DNA of 64,000 nt from Chryseobacterium fluminis (GTDB taxonomy: Bacteria > Bacteroidota > Bacteroidia > Flavobacteriales > Weeksellaceae). Below, in pieces: positions 17,331-27,136 of the stretch. Under the pieces are notes generated by a model. It saw only the letters and a list, made by a program, of their open reading frames with translations, was not told the DNA's origin and did no database searches. The stretch is from NCBI RefSeq assembly GCF_026314945.1, contig NZ_CP111121.1:2604001-2668000 (forward strand), in the 5' to 3' direction. A program made the translations under genes and the position numbers. Each line of letters starts with the position of its first letter. Positions within the stretch are counted from its first letter, which is position 1.

Positions 17331-18581
17331 ATGTCTACAGTAGAAACAGCAAAAAACTCACAGTATTTCATTGATCTTGAAGACCAGTACGGAGCACATA
17401 ACTATCATCCTTTACCTGTAGTTTTAGACAAAGGAGAAGGTGTTTTTGTATGGGATGTCGAAGGTAAGAAATATTATGATTTTCTTTCGGCATATTCTGC
17501 TGTAAACCAAGGACATTCTCACCCTAAAATTGTTGATGCTTTGGTGGAGCAGGCAAGAAAACTGGCCTTGACTTCAAGAGCTTTCTATAATTCAAAATTA
17601 GGAGAATACGAAAAGAAAATTACAACACTTTTTGGTTTCGATAAAGTGTTACCGATGAACTCCGGAGCCGAGGCTGTGGAAACCGCCGTAAAAATAGCCA
17701 GAAAATGGAGCTATGAAGTAAAGGGAATTTCGGAAAATGCCGCGAAGATCATTGTTTGTGAAAACAACTTCCATGGAAGAACAACGACTATTGTTTCTTT
17801 CTCCAATGATCCGGACGCCAATCAGAATTACGGTCCTTTTACTCCCGGTTTTATTAAAATTCCCTATAACGATATAACAGCATTAGAAGAAGTCTTATCT
17901 AAGGAAGCCCAGAATATTGCAGCATTTTTGGTTGAGCCTATTCAGGGAGAAGCAGGAGTATATGTTCCTGATGAAAATTTCCTGAAGAAAGCATCCGAAA
18001 TTTGTAAAAAATACAATGTCCTTTTCATTGCCGATGAGGTACAGACCGGTATTGCGAGAACCGGCAGATTAATAGCCTGCCATCATGAAGACGTCCAGCC
18101 TGATATTTTAATTTTAGGAAAAGCCCTTTCAGGCGGAATGTATCCTGTTTCTGCCGTTTTGGCGGATAATGAGATCATGAACGTTATTAAGCCAGGACAG
18201 CACGGCTCTACTTTCGGTGGAAACCCGATTGCCTGTGCCGTTGCGGTAGCGGCATTAGATGTGGTGGAAGATGAGAAATTATCTGAAAGAGCTGAAAAGC
18301 TCGGACAATTATTCAGGTCTGAGATCGAAAAACTGATTGAAAAGACCGATCTGATTACCAAAGTAAGAGGTAAAGGTTTACTGAATGCGATCCTGATCAA
18401 TGATACTCCCGACAGTTCTACTGCGTGGAACCTGTGTCTGCAACTGAAAGAAAACGGATTGCTGGCAAAACCAACTCATGGCAATATCATCAGATTGGCT
18501 CCACCGTTGGTTATTACGGAAGAACAACTGCTAGACTGTGTTAAGATTATTGAAAAAACTATTTTAGATTTCAAAAAATAA
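17331..18581 (+). CDS. rocD: Ornithine--oxo-acid transaminase
   Basis: A PLP enzyme that moves the delta-amino group of ornithine to 2-oxoglutarate, giving glutamate semialdehyde. The 416 residues match class III aminotransferases of the OAT type: [32 protein letters not shown], the PLP-contact Asp in [14 protein letters not shown], and the Schiff-base Lys in [15 protein letters not shown]. It has its own promoter. The first glycosyltransferase of the next cluster begins 2 nt after its stop, so transcription probably continues into that cluster. Confidence 0.93.
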   Translation: MSTVETAKNSQYFIDLEDQYGAHNYHPLPVVLDKGEGVFVWDVEGKKYYDFLSAYSAVNQGHSHPKIVDALVEQARKLALTSRAFYNSKLGEYEKKITTLFGFDKVLPMNSGAEAVETAVKIARKWSYEVKGISENAAKIIVCENNFHGRTTTIVSFSNDPDANQNYGPFTPGFIKIPYNDITALEEVLSKEAQNIAAFLVEPIQGEAGVYVPDENFLKKASEICKKYNVLFIADEVQTGIARTGRLIACHHEDVQPDILILGKALSGGMYPVSAVLADNEIMNVIKPGQHGSTFGGNPIACAVAVAALDVVEDEKLSERAEKLGQLFRSEIEKLIEKTDLITKVRGKGLLNAILINDTPDSSTAWNLCLQLKENGLLAKPTHGNIIRLAPPLVITEEQLLDCVKIIEKTILDFKK

Positions 18582-18583
18582 AT

Positions 18584-19345
18584 ATGCCTGAACTCACTGA
18601 GAAAGTTAGTGGCTTAATCATAACATTCAACGAAGAAAAAAACATTCGGGAAGTACTCGGATGTTTTAATTTTTGTGATGAAATTGTCATTGTCGATTCT
18701 TTCAGTACCGATAAAACTTTGGAAATAGCCTGTACTTTTCCCAATGTGAAAATTATTCAGAATACATTTGAAGATTTTACCAAACAGAGGAATCTGGCAT
18801 TGGATAACGCCGGAAACGACTGGGTTTTATTTCTTGACGGTGACGAAAGAATCACTCCTGAACTGAGACAGGAAGTTATAGAGGAGCTGAACAAGGCAGA
18901 CAAAAAAGATGCCTACTATTTTTATAGAAAATTCTTTTTTGCCGGCAAGCCTATTCATTATTCAGGGACACAGACGGATAAAAATTTCAGATTATTCAGA
19001 AAATCAAAAGCCAGGTATGTTTCTGAGAAAAAAGTTCATGAAACTTTGCACGTAAACGGAACAGTCGGAGAGCTTAAAAATAAACTTCTCCATTTTTCCG
19101 TTAATGATTATAAGTCCTATAAAAAGAAAATGATTCATTACGGAGTTCTGAAAGGACAGGAACTGGCTGCCAAAGGGAAAAAATTCAGTGTACTCACTCA
19201 ATATTCCAAAACCACGTTTAAATTCTTTAAGGCATACATTTTGCGTTTAGGTATATTCGACGGAAAGGAAGGATATCAACTCTCTTATCTGCAAGCGTTA
19301 AGTGTTTTTGAAACTTATGAATCATTAAAAAAGGAGCAAAATTGA
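18584..19345 (+). CDS. Glycosyltransferase family 2 protein (LPS core/WaaE-like)
   Basis: A 253-residue GT-A enzyme using a nucleotide-sugar donor, probably on the cytoplasmic face of the membrane. It begins with the GT2 strand SGLIITFNEEKNIREVL, has IVDSFSTDKTLEIA, and carries a DxD-type motif in FLDGDERITPE. The C-terminal part (YRKFFFAGKPIHYSG and KVHETLHVNG) resembles the WaaE/KdtX lipopolysaccharide-core branch. The acceptor sugar cannot be deduced. It is first of five tightly packed plus-strand genes. Confidence 0.88.
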   Translation: MPELTEKVSGLIITFNEEKNIREVLGCFNFCDEIVIVDSFSTDKTLEIACTFPNVKIIQNTFEDFTKQRNLALDNAGNDWVLFLDGDERITPELRQEVIEELNKADKKDAYYFYRKFFFAGKPIHYSGTQTDKNFRLFRKSKARYVSEKKVHETLHVNGTVGELKNKLLHFSVNDYKSYKKKMIHYGVLKGQELAAKGKKFSVLTQYSKTTFKFFKAYILRLGIFDGKEGYQLSYLQALSVFETYESLKKEQN

Positions 19346-19349
19346 TTGG

Positions 19350-20330
19350 ATGAAGATTTGTGTTATTAGTTTCGATTTTTGGGGTTATGATGAGCATATT
19401 GTAGAAACACTGTGTACAAAAAATATCGATGCCCACCACATTAAAATAGGTGATGTGACCCATTCAAATTTTAGTGAAAGGGCGACGAATGCCGTAAGTA
19501 AAATTTTTCTTAATAAAAATCTGAAGACCGAAAAAAGACAGAAATTTGTATTGGAATCTCTTGAAAAGCTGGGCCATCAGGATCAGATTTTAGTTTTGAA
19601 TCCTGATACTTTTGATTTGTCAACACTGGAAAAAATCAGGAAAAAATCTGATCGACTCATCACCTATCTTTACGACAGCCTGGACCGTTTTCCCGTGGAG
19701 AAAGAAAAATTGAATCTTTTTGACAAGATTTTCTCATTCGATATTGCAGATACTCAAAAGTACTGTTTTGAAAAATTAACCAACTATATTTATCTTCCTC
19801 ATGTGGAAAATGGAGAACAGGAGACCAAAATCGACCTCTTCTATATCACATCTTATGATAATAAACGGGTGACATTTATTAAGCTGCTTACCAAAAAGCT
19901 ATCGGAGCTGTCATTAAAATTTCAGGTTATTGTTATTGGAAAAAAAGGCTGGAAACATCAGCTGAAAAATATCTTCTTTACGGTTCCTGAAAATCTTCAA
20001 ATTGTTTTCGGTATCAAAAAAGTTGATCATTCGAAATTACCTGAATATTACAGGAATTCAAAAGCTTTGCTGGACCTTACCCGTGAAAATCAGTATGGAC
20101 TCAGTTTCAGAGTTTTTGAAGCTATGGCTCTGGAGAAAAAAATCGTTACGGATAATGAATTCATTAAAACCTATGATTTTTATGACCCCAGTAACATTCT
20201 TGTTTTGAACGAAACATGCAGCAATCTGGATAAATCTTTTTTTGAATTGCCGTACGAAAAAATTCCTGAAGAGATTTACTATAAATACACTCTTGATAAC
20301 TGGGTAAACAAGGTCTTTCAGTTATCATAA
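19350..20330 (+). CDS. Glycosyltransferase-like protein, paralogue of the gene at 21337
   Basis: A 326-residue cytoplasmic protein with the look of a GT-B enzyme: an N-terminal Rossmann start ICVISFDFWG, YLYDSLDRFP in the middle, and a C-terminal half with SKALLDLTRENQYGLSFRVFEAMALEKKIVT, where a glycosyltransferase family 1 or CgeB-like donor site would lie. The central and C-terminal halves align along their length with the gene two places downstream. No assigned function is known to me. It starts 4 nt after the GT2 gene. Confidence 0.7.
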   Translation: MKICVISFDFWGYDEHIVETLCTKNIDAHHIKIGDVTHSNFSERATNAVSKIFLNKNLKTEKRQKFVLESLEKLGHQDQILVLNPDTFDLSTLEKIRKKSDRLITYLYDSLDRFPVEKEKLNLFDKIFSFDIADTQKYCFEKLTNYIYLPHVENGEQETKIDLFYITSYDNKRVTFIKLLTKKLSELSLKFQVIVIGKKGWKHQLKNIFFTVPENLQIVFGIKKVDHSKLPEYYRNSKALLDLTRENQYGLSFRVFEAMALEKKIVTDNEFIKTYDFYDPSNILVLNETCSNLDKSFFELPYEKIPEEIYYKYTLDNWVNKVFQLS

Positions 20331-20350
20331 CTTTTTTTGAACAGTAACCC

Positions 20351-21340
20351 ATGCTTAACTATACAAATCAATCCAAGATCATCATATTCTGCCCACCAAA
20401 CAGTGTGACAGGCGGGCCCGAGGCATTGCATCAGCTGGCTGACAAACTGTATCATCTCGGCATCGGGAATATATTCATGCATTATATTCCTAAGCGAAGA
20501 AATGCAAAACCTGAAAATTATAATGTTTATGTCACGACAGAAATAGAAACAGTAGAAGATAAAGCTGAAAATATTTTAATTGTTCCGGAATCGATGACTT
20601 TTCTGATCAAAGAATATCCCGAAAGTCAAAAAGTGATCTGGTGGCTCAGCGTCAATTTTTATCAGATTTTAATGGATCACAGAATCCGCAGACAGAACTT
20701 TTTCACTAAATTATTCTATCAGCAAAAAGACAGGGAATATTATTTTGAACCTCTCCCGAATGTCTTTCAGTGGGCACAGTCCTATCGATCATCCATATAT
20801 ATAAAAGAGCACGGAATTCCTGAAACACAGATCGATTTCGTATGCGATTACATTAACCCCAGCTTCTTAAAAAATACAGGGAGAATAGAAAAAGACCTTA
20901 GCAATAAAACAATTCTCTACAATCCCCGGAAAGGGATAAAAGAGATCTCTAAGATTATCAAAAGCTCTCCGGAGCTCACTTGGGTTCCTATTCAGAATAT
21001 GAATGCCGGACAAATTCAGGAGATAATGGCCAAATCGTTACTCTATGTTGACTTCGGGGAAAATCCGGGACGCGATAAAATGTTGAGAGAATCTGTATCT
21101 CAGGACTGCTGCATCATTTCAGGCAGAAACGGATCATCAGCCTATTATGAAGACCTGATGATTCCTGATGAGTATAAATTTAACTTCAGTGAAGAACAAA
21201 TTCCTGAAATTATTGCTAAAATAAAAGACGTTTTAAATAATTATGCGGATCACATTTCTCAATTTACCATCTATAAAAAAATGGTGCTGAATGAAGAGAT
21301 CGCATTTGAAAGAAAACTGAAAGAAATATTTAAGAAATGA
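20351..21340 (+). CDS. Glycosyltransferase-like protein, 329 aa
   Basis: The N-terminus IIIFCPPNSVTGGPEALHQL has the Gly-rich loop typical of GT-B glycosyltransferases. The C-terminal half contains LLYVDFGENPGRDKMLRESV and CCIISGRNGSSAYYED, consistent with a nucleotide-sugar site. It resembles sugar transferases of exopolysaccharide loci but is not a close match to a family I can name. Its TGA overlaps the next ATG (ATGA at 21337-21340), so the two are translationally coupled. Confidence 0.65.
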   Translation: MLNYTNQSKIIIFCPPNSVTGGPEALHQLADKLYHLGIGNIFMHYIPKRRNAKPENYNVYVTTEIETVEDKAENILIVPESMTFLIKEYPESQKVIWWLSVNFYQILMDHRIRRQNFFTKLFYQQKDREYYFEPLPNVFQWAQSYRSSIYIKEHGIPETQIDFVCDYINPSFLKNTGRIEKDLSNKTILYNPRKGIKEISKIIKSSPELTWVPIQNMNAGQIQEIMAKSLLYVDFGENPGRDKMLRESVSQDCCIISGRNGSSAYYEDLMIPDEYKFNFSEEQIPEIIAKIKDVLNNYADHISQFTIYKKMVLNEEIAFERKLKEIFKK

Positions 21341-22284
21341 CGTTAAAGAAAATTACTCTGATTTATCCTTTTGCGTACGGTTATCTTGATTATGTCGTCC
21401 GGGAATTGGAATCCCGACCTAATATTGTAGTTACTGACATTAAAACCGACACCATAAAATATACCTATCCGAATATTTTTGTAAAAGTCTGGAACGGTAT
21501 CACTAAGGTATTTGGAAGTAATATTAAAAAAAAATATTTCACTCAGCAGATTCTTCATCAGATCAAAGAAAAGCAGGATATAATTTTTGTCATCAGACCT
21601 GATTTGCTTGAAGATTCATTACTGAAAAAATTAAAATCAAATACGGAGACTTTTACTGCGTATTTATATGACAGCTGTCAAAAATTTCCCAGACAACTTG
21701 AAATTGCACCCGTTTTTGATGAAATCTATTCTTACGAAAAAGAGGATATTAAAAAATACAATTTTAAGGAAACTTCCAATTTTATTTATGATGAAGTGCT
21801 GGAACCGGAAGAGATACAGTATGATATTTTTAACGTCTCATCTTATGATTCCAGAATTAATGAAATAGATGCTGTTTCAAAGATCCTGACTGAAGCGGGG
21901 TTAAAAATTCATTTTGTATTATTTTGGTTTGAAAAATTAGAGTATCCTCATCTGATTTCAACCACCCGATATCTCTCACTTGAAGAAACAAAAAAACTTA
22001 TATCCCAGTCCAGAGCGATAATCGATATTCAGAGGGAAGATCAGCAAGGGTTGTCTTTCAGGACTTTTGAAAGTTTGGGATACCGAAAAAAACTGATCAC
22101 GACCAACGCATCAGTGAAAGACTATGAATTTTATCATCCGAATAACATATTGATCATCGACAGTTATCATTTAAATCCGGACGAAATTAAAAAATTTCTG
22201 GAACTTGATTATATCGAAATTTCCCAGGAGATTCTGGATCAATATCACGTTAGCCATTTTACAAAGAAAATATTCAAATTATAA
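21337..22284 (+). CDS. Glycosyltransferase-like protein, paralogue of the gene at 19350
   Basis: A 315-residue cytoplasmic protein. It shares with the 19350 gene the blocks YLYDSCQKFP, ISQSRAIIDIQREDQQGLSFRTFESLGYRKK (split here for reading), YEFYHPNNILII and a closing FTKKIFKL. The two probably arose by duplication and may transfer related sugars. It overlaps the preceding gene by 4 nt and the next gene starts 3 nt after its stop. Confidence 0.7.
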   Translation: MTLKKITLIYPFAYGYLDYVVRELESRPNIVVTDIKTDTIKYTYPNIFVKVWNGITKVFGSNIKKKYFTQQILHQIKEKQDIIFVIRPDLLEDSLLKKLKSNTETFTAYLYDSCQKFPRQLEIAPVFDEIYSYEKEDIKKYNFKETSNFIYDEVLEPEEIQYDIFNVSSYDSRINEIDAVSKILTEAGLKIHFVLFWFEKLEYPHLISTTRYLSLEETKKLISQSRAIIDIQREDQQGLSFRTFESLGYRKKLITTNASVKDYEFYHPNNILIIDSYHLNPDEIKKFLELDYIEISQEILDQYHVSHFTKKIFKL

Positions 22285-22287
22285 GAC

Positions 22288-23499
22288 ATGGGTATTAAAA
22301 GAAAAATAAAAAATTATATATACTTAAAAAGGCATTATCCCTTATCTGTAAAAACCGTTATTCCCGATCCTGATAAAAAAAATATACTGATCGTGGACAG
22401 CCAGATTCCGACTTTTGATAAGGATTCGGCATCTAATAGAATTACAGAAATTGCAAAATTCCTGGCAAAACACTATAATGTATATCTGATGGACTGGAGA
22501 AAGGCCATCCCCAAGGTTGAATCCAGAAAATACATCCAAAACCTGAACGATCATAATGTGATGGTGTATACACCTTTTATAGGTGAGTACGGCATTATGA
22601 AAGGAAAAAAACAGTTCATCAACAACCTTCTTCCTAAACTTGATTTTGTATGGTGCCACAGACCCGAACTTTTCGAGCATTACCTGGGATTTTTCAGAGA
22701 AAGAGCTCCCCAGGCAAAGATTGTTTATGATATGGTAGACATCCATTATCTAAGGATGGAAAGAGGACTCGAAATAAAATATGATAAAAACAGAGCACAG
22801 GAACTGGTACATTATAAGCACATCGAAACCGAACTTTGTAAGCAGGCAGATAAAATAGCTGTAATCAGTGATAAAGAAAAAGAGTTTATGACTGCTTTTG
22901 TCGACCGTTCGAAACTTTTTACCGTGAGCAATGTTCATAACTTAAAGGTAAAACCGGAAGACATGCCACCATTCGAAAAGAGGAACGGGATTTTCTTTAT
23001 CGGAACTTTTCTCCATGATCCGAACGTAGATGCTGTTGAAATCCTGTATCATCATATTATGCCTTTGGTGTGGCAGGTTTTACCGGAATTAAAAATCACT
23101 ATCATTGGTTCGGAAGCTCCGGAAACCATCAAAAAAATGAATTCCGACAAGTTTGAAATTGCCGGTTTTGTAGAGAATATCATCCCTTACTACGAAAAAT
23201 GTTTCGCCTCCGTTTCTCCCTTAAGATTTGGGGCCGGAGTAAAAGGTAAAATCGGTCAGGCTTTAGAATACACGCTGCCTGTATTAACTACCGAAATCGG
23301 TGCCGAAGGCATGTTTCTGGAAAATGGAGTCACTGCATTAATTTCAGGGAACGAAGATTATCAGAAATTTGCTGATCATATCATTGAAATCTGCACAAAA
23401 GAATCTACCTGGAATACTTTACATCATAATTCTGAAAAAGCAATTTATCCTTTTTCTATTGAAGCACAAAAAGAAGAGATTTTTGAATTGTTAAAATAA
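22288..23499 (+). CDS. Glycosyltransferase family 1/4 protein
   Basis: A 403-residue GT-B glycosyltransferase. The N-terminal half includes ILIVDSQIPTFDKDSASNRI and LDFVWCHRPELFEHY. The C-terminal half has NGIFFIGTFLHDPNVDAVEIL, LKITIIGSEAP, IAGFVENIIPYYEKC and SPLRFGAGVKGKIGQALEY, the usual donor-binding region ending in the E-x7-E-like block of GT4 enzymes. It is last of the plus-strand sugar-transferase operon and is followed by a hairpin. Confidence 0.88.
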   Translation: MGIKRKIKNYIYLKRHYPLSVKTVIPDPDKKNILIVDSQIPTFDKDSASNRITEIAKFLAKHYNVYLMDWRKAIPKVESRKYIQNLNDHNVMVYTPFIGEYGIMKGKKQFINNLLPKLDFVWCHRPELFEHYLGFFRERAPQAKIVYDMVDIHYLRMERGLEIKYDKNRAQELVHYKHIETELCKQADKIAVISDKEKEFMTAFVDRSKLFTVSNVHNLKVKPEDMPPFEKRNGIFFIGTFLHDPNVDAVEILYHHIMPLVWQVLPELKITIIGSEAPETIKKMNSDKFEIAGFVENIIPYYEKCFASVSPLRFGAGVKGKIGQALEYTLPVLTTEIGAEGMFLENGVTALISGNEDYQKFADHIIEICTKESTWNTLHHNSEKAIYPFSIEAQKEEIFELLK

Positions 23500-23523
23500 T
23501 TTTTTCACGTAAAAGACCTAATC

Positions 23524-23554
23524 AGTGTTTTCCATTTTGGGAAGCACTTTTTTT
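23524..23554 (+). terminator. Terminator of the plus-strand glycosyltransferase operon
   Basis: AGTGTTTTCC (23524-23533) pairs with GGGAAGCACT (23539-23548), including two G-U pairs, around ATTTT and followed by seven T. Confidence 0.75.
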
Positions 23555-23606
23555 ATAAAACAGTAGCCGAATATATTAATTCTAATTGTTCTGGCTATTA
23601 AATATA

Positions 23607-24848
23607 TTAAAGTCTGAAATTTTCTATTAGTAAGCTCCATTTCTCAAGCATTTTCTCAGGAGCGAACTTTTTCATTTCAAGATGGGCATTTGTTCCTAAC
23701 TCTGAACGTAAACTTGAATCAGCCATCAGTTGTTTTAGATAGAATATCAATTCTTGGGGATCCTGAGCAAGAAAACCGGTTATATTATGTTTTATTAATT
23801 CATTAACTCCGGAGCATGTCTCAAAACCTAAGCCCGGAAGCCCTACAGACATCGCTTCAGCCAGAGCCAATCCGAAGCCTTCATATTTGCTTGGAAAAAT
23901 AAAAAGATCCGCTTCTTTTAATTTTGAAACAGGATGGTCTGTAAAACCATTGAGGAAAATTTTATATTCTAATTGATAATTCTTAATTTTTTTATTCAAA
24001 AGATCAAAATCATTTCCAACACCCCAAAAATGCAGTTCCCAGTTTGGAAATTCGTTAACAACCTCAGCAAATGTGTCAATAGCAACATGCTGCTGTTTAC
24101 AATCTGTAGCCAAAGTACCGATATGCAAAATCTTGTACTTTTCTTTTATAATTGTAAGATCAACGATTTCATCATTTTCAAATTGAGGAACAGGATTCGA
24201 AATGGTAACCGATTTCCCGGTAAAAGTGTCGGGTAAAAAATCTTTATAGCTGTCAAACAGGATCTGAACAGCAGAAAGATGCTTATAAGATTCTTTCAGA
24301 AGAGACATCTCTTTTTCGCTTCTGTACCAGAGAATATCCGAATAATCATAGTCCGGTCTGCCGTTTACAGAATTAATAATGGGGATCGTATATTGATTCT
24401 GATAAGTGATCTCCAGCAGAGAGCCGGTAGACATGGTAATGATAAGATCAGGATTTACGGAATCCATATATTTTTTCCAGGCCTCAGCTCTTTTTTTAAG
24501 GTTGAATTCGTACAGACCGTCAGGTCCGTTCATTTTCTTAAGAAGATTTTTATTGAAAATTTTTGCCTGCTTCTTTTTGATTTTGAAACTGACCCATTGG
24601 AAAGGATTTTTACCAGTATAATTGTGAAGTGCCTTTAAATTTTCCTGAACAATATCAGAACTAAAAATATTGGTCAGTTTGATTCCTTCTGTCAGTGGAA
24701 ACACTGCTCCTCCGGAAATATTTTGATTCGTGGCAATTTCTACATCATGTCCCAGGGCAGCAAAATGATTAGCTAAAAAGCTTGCTATTTTCTCTGTTCC
24801 TCCTGAACCGTTGATAAATCCTGAATGCTGTATTACTAAAATCTTCAT
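23607..24848 (-). CDS. Glycosyltransferase family 4 protein
   Basis: A 413-residue GT-B enzyme. Landmarks are ILVIQHSGFINGSGGTEKIA with the Gly-rich acceptor loop, KILHIGTLATDCKQQ opening the donor domain, LHFWGVGNDFDLL, FLNGFTDHPVSKL and the E-x7-E block in PSKYEGFGLALAEAMSVGLP. It probably adds a sugar to a surface polysaccharide. It lies 3 nt downstream of the GT2 gene and is last in a leftward operon converging on the plus-strand cluster. Confidence 0.9.
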   Translation of the reverse strand: MKILVIQHSGFINGSGGTEKIASFLANHFAALGHDVEIATNQNISGGAVFPLTEGIKLTNIFSSDIVQENLKALHNYTGKNPFQWVSFKIKKKQAKIFNKNLLKKMNGPDGLYEFNLKKRAEAWKKYMDSVNPDLIITMSTGSLLEITYQNQYTIPIINSVNGRPDYDYSDILWYRSEKEMSLLKESYKHLSAVQILFDSYKDFLPDTFTGKSVTISNPVPQFENDEIVDLTIIKEKYKILHIGTLATDCKQQHVAIDTFAEVVNEFPNWELHFWGVGNDFDLLNKKIKNYQLEYKIFLNGFTDHPVSKLKEADLFIFPSKYEGFGLALAEAMSVGLPGLGFETCSGVNELIKHNITGFLAQDPQELIFYLKQLMADSSLRSELGTNAHLEMKKFAPEKMLEKWSLLIENFRL

Positions 24849-24851
24849 TTC

Positions 24852-25880
24852 TTAAAATCTTTCACTGACTTTCTTCCTCAGGTCTTTTCTTATTTTTCTC
24901 AATGGAATAAATTTTATAAAAAATAAATACAACTTCTTCCTGGCTGACCGCTTTTTGGTATACCTGATATAAAACCTGTCGAAATCAGAAGCACCATCAG
25001 AATTGATAAAATAAAGGAAAGGCTCACTGAGCAATTCTTTTTCTTCCGCTGAAAGATAAGGCAAAATTCTCAGCATATAATTTTTTATCAGGTGATGTAA
25101 TGAAGTTTTCTGCTGATCATTCAAAGGCATTGCCAGATATCTGAACCCAAATGGTTCGTGTTCCATAAATAAGGCTAAATGAAGTGCTTTTGTTTTAAAA
25201 AGATCATACCTTTCATAAAAATCATCTAATATTTCTAACCAAATCGGAATCTGCTGAAGGACCAGATCAGCATTTTCATTAATTTTTAGGTGATTTTGAT
25301 TCTCATGATGCCTGTAATGATAAACACCTTGAGGATTTGTCCCGATATTTTTGGTCAGTGCAATCAACTGGTGTGAGAATAAACCGTCTTCACAAGGCTG
25401 GATATTTTGGGGAAATTTTATATCCCGATATGTATTCAGAAATTCCAGACGCAAAAACTGGGCACAGGTAGGCAATGCAGGAACGCGGGGTAATCTTTTG
25501 CAAAACTCTTCTCCTATAATGGTAATATCGCTATCCTGTTCTTTGGCAGCATCATAAGATGTTGCTAAAAACCCGCGATCTATGGTATCATCAGAATCCA
25601 GAAAGAAAACATATTCACCAGTTGCATGAGAAAGCCCCAGATTCCTGGCTACAGAAACCCCTGAATTGGCTTGATCAACATATTGTATTCTGGCATCTTT
25701 TCTTAAATATTCTGTACAGATGGCAGCAGAATCATCGGTACTGCCATCATTTATTAAAATGAGTTCAAAATTTTTAAAGCTTTGATTTAAAACACTCTCA
25801 ATAGTTTCTGCTAAGAACTTTCCCGCATTATAAACAGGGATAATGACAGATACAGAAATATCCTTTTTCTCAATATTCAT
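24852..25880 (-). CDS. Glycosyltransferase family 2 protein
   Basis: A 342-residue GT-A enzyme with the classical opening VSVIIPVYNAGKFLAETIES, LINDGSTDDSAAI, a DxD motif in YVFFLDSDDTIDRGF and GVSVARNLGL. The C-terminal basic tail (IRYTKKRSARKKLY) may bind the membrane. It lies between the lipoprotein gene and the GT4 gene with gaps of 5 and 3 nt. Confidence 0.9.
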   Translation of the reverse strand: MNIEKKDISVSVIIPVYNAGKFLAETIESVLNQSFKNFELILINDGSTDDSAAICTEYLRKDARIQYVDQANSGVSVARNLGLSHATGEYVFFLDSDDTIDRGFLATSYDAAKEQDSDITIIGEEFCKRLPRVPALPTCAQFLRLEFLNTYRDIKFPQNIQPCEDGLFSHQLIALTKNIGTNPQGVYHYRHHENQNHLKINENADLVLQQIPIWLEILDDFYERYDLFKTKALHLALFMEHEPFGFRYLAMPLNDQQKTSLHHLIKNYMLRILPYLSAEEKELLSEPFLYFINSDGASDFDRFYIRYTKKRSARKKLYLFFIKFIPLRKIRKDLRKKVSERF

Positions 25881-25885
25881 AAATA

Positions 25886-27136
25886 TTATTTAGGCAGGCA
25901 TCCATCCAGCTTTGCTTTATTCAGCTGAAATTCCCGATACTTAAAGATACCTGTTTTATATGCAATAACAGCTCCGAAATTAATATTTTCACTCGTTGTA
26001 CTCATTGGGAAAATACAGGACCGGTAGGTGTTTTTTTCTACCAGGGGCTTGGGAAGCACTTTAAAGTTAAGTCCGTCTTTTGAAAAAGCGATATAAAGAC
26101 TTTCAGCCGTAGATTTTTTGACTTCCCCCGCAGCAATACACAAGAAGTAATATCCGTCTACGTAGGTAGCCTGAATATGCCATGGCGCGTACTCGGAGTT
26201 CACCTTTGTCCAGGGTTTGTTGATAAAATTGACAACCTTGCTTTCTTTAAATTTGGAAAAATCCAAGCCGTTACCGGATGTTCTCCGAATGATATAAGAA
26301 GGATCATTTCCGGGGAAATTCGGGCTGATATTATTTTCTACCTCATAGCTTATATATCCCAGCCCATTATAGACAATACTCGGCGAAATGATGTGATTAT
26401 TCTTTGGAGAATACGGAGCATCACTTGTATAAACAGCCTCCAGAGGAGTCCAGTTGATTCCGTCTGCAGAAGTTTGCCGTACAATTGTTCTCTGAGCATT
26501 TTTTGCCAGCTTCTTCATATTATTCTGGCTTTTGGCTCCCCTGCTTTTCAGAGCGACAGCCTTTATAAAACTTGCTCTATAATAAAGGGAGAATTTTCCG
26601 TTTTCGTACGTCCAGTCGACATCTGACCAAAAGCCCTGCTTAGGTTCTTCTTTTTTTTCGGAGAAGCTTTCATTTACGGAAGGCGTTCTCTGCAGAGGAC
26701 TGGCCACGCCGTTAGGACCACTCCAGTGGATCCCGTCATTGGATACGACCACGGTAGGATTTTCATATCTTTTAGAGATCTGAATATTTCCTACTGTCCC
26801 AAAGTAAGGCGTAAAAACCATCCAGTATTTATACCCGTTAAAACCATTGGGAAAGTACTGGACGTCCGGATGGCAGTAAGCAAAATCAGGAGTACTGATA
26901 TTTTTTATAAAGCCCGGGTCATTTTTACCCGGATGATTTCCATTGGCAATCATGTTTATATTGAGGGTTCCGATATCAGTAAGATAATCTGTGGTTTCAC
27001 CATATTCTGTTTTATTATCCGGTGTAGTCGGAACATTTTCAGCATATAAGCTTTCTTCCTGCTGAGAACAGGAAATTATCGTAAAAGTCATAAGCAGAAT
27101 TAATAAAAATTTCGGCTTATTAATGTAAAGAGGCAT
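25886..27136 (-). CDS. Lipoprotein with glycosidase-like beta-propeller pattern
   Basis: A 416-residue lipoprotein whose signal ends at the lipobox IISCSQQ. The mature part repeats a blade-like motif four times: VVSNDGIHWSGPN, TSADGINWTPLE, TSGNGLDFSKF and FSKDGLNFKVL. Such repeats occur in five-bladed GH43/GH32-like and sialidase-like propellers. No catalytic triad could be assigned with confidence. Its place at the head of a glycosyltransferase operon suggests action on, or binding to, a surface glycan. A promoter box lies about 200 nt upstream, giving a long leader. Confidence 0.7.
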   Translation of the reverse strand: MPLYINKPKFLLILLMTFTIISCSQQEESLYAENVPTTPDNKTEYGETTDYLTDIGTLNINMIANGNHPGKNDPGFIKNISTPDFAYCHPDVQYFPNGFNGYKYWMVFTPYFGTVGNIQISKRYENPTVVVSNDGIHWSGPNGVASPLQRTPSVNESFSEKKEEPKQGFWSDVDWTYENGKFSLYYRASFIKAVALKSRGAKSQNNMKKLAKNAQRTIVRQTSADGINWTPLEAVYTSDAPYSPKNNHIISPSIVYNGLGYISYEVENNISPNFPGNDPSYIIRRTSGNGLDFSKFKESKVVNFINKPWTKVNSEYAPWHIQATYVDGYYFLCIAAGEVKKSTAESLYIAFSKDGLNFKVLPKPLVEKNTYRSCIFPMSTTSENINFGAVIAYKTGIFKYREFQLNKAKLDGCLPK

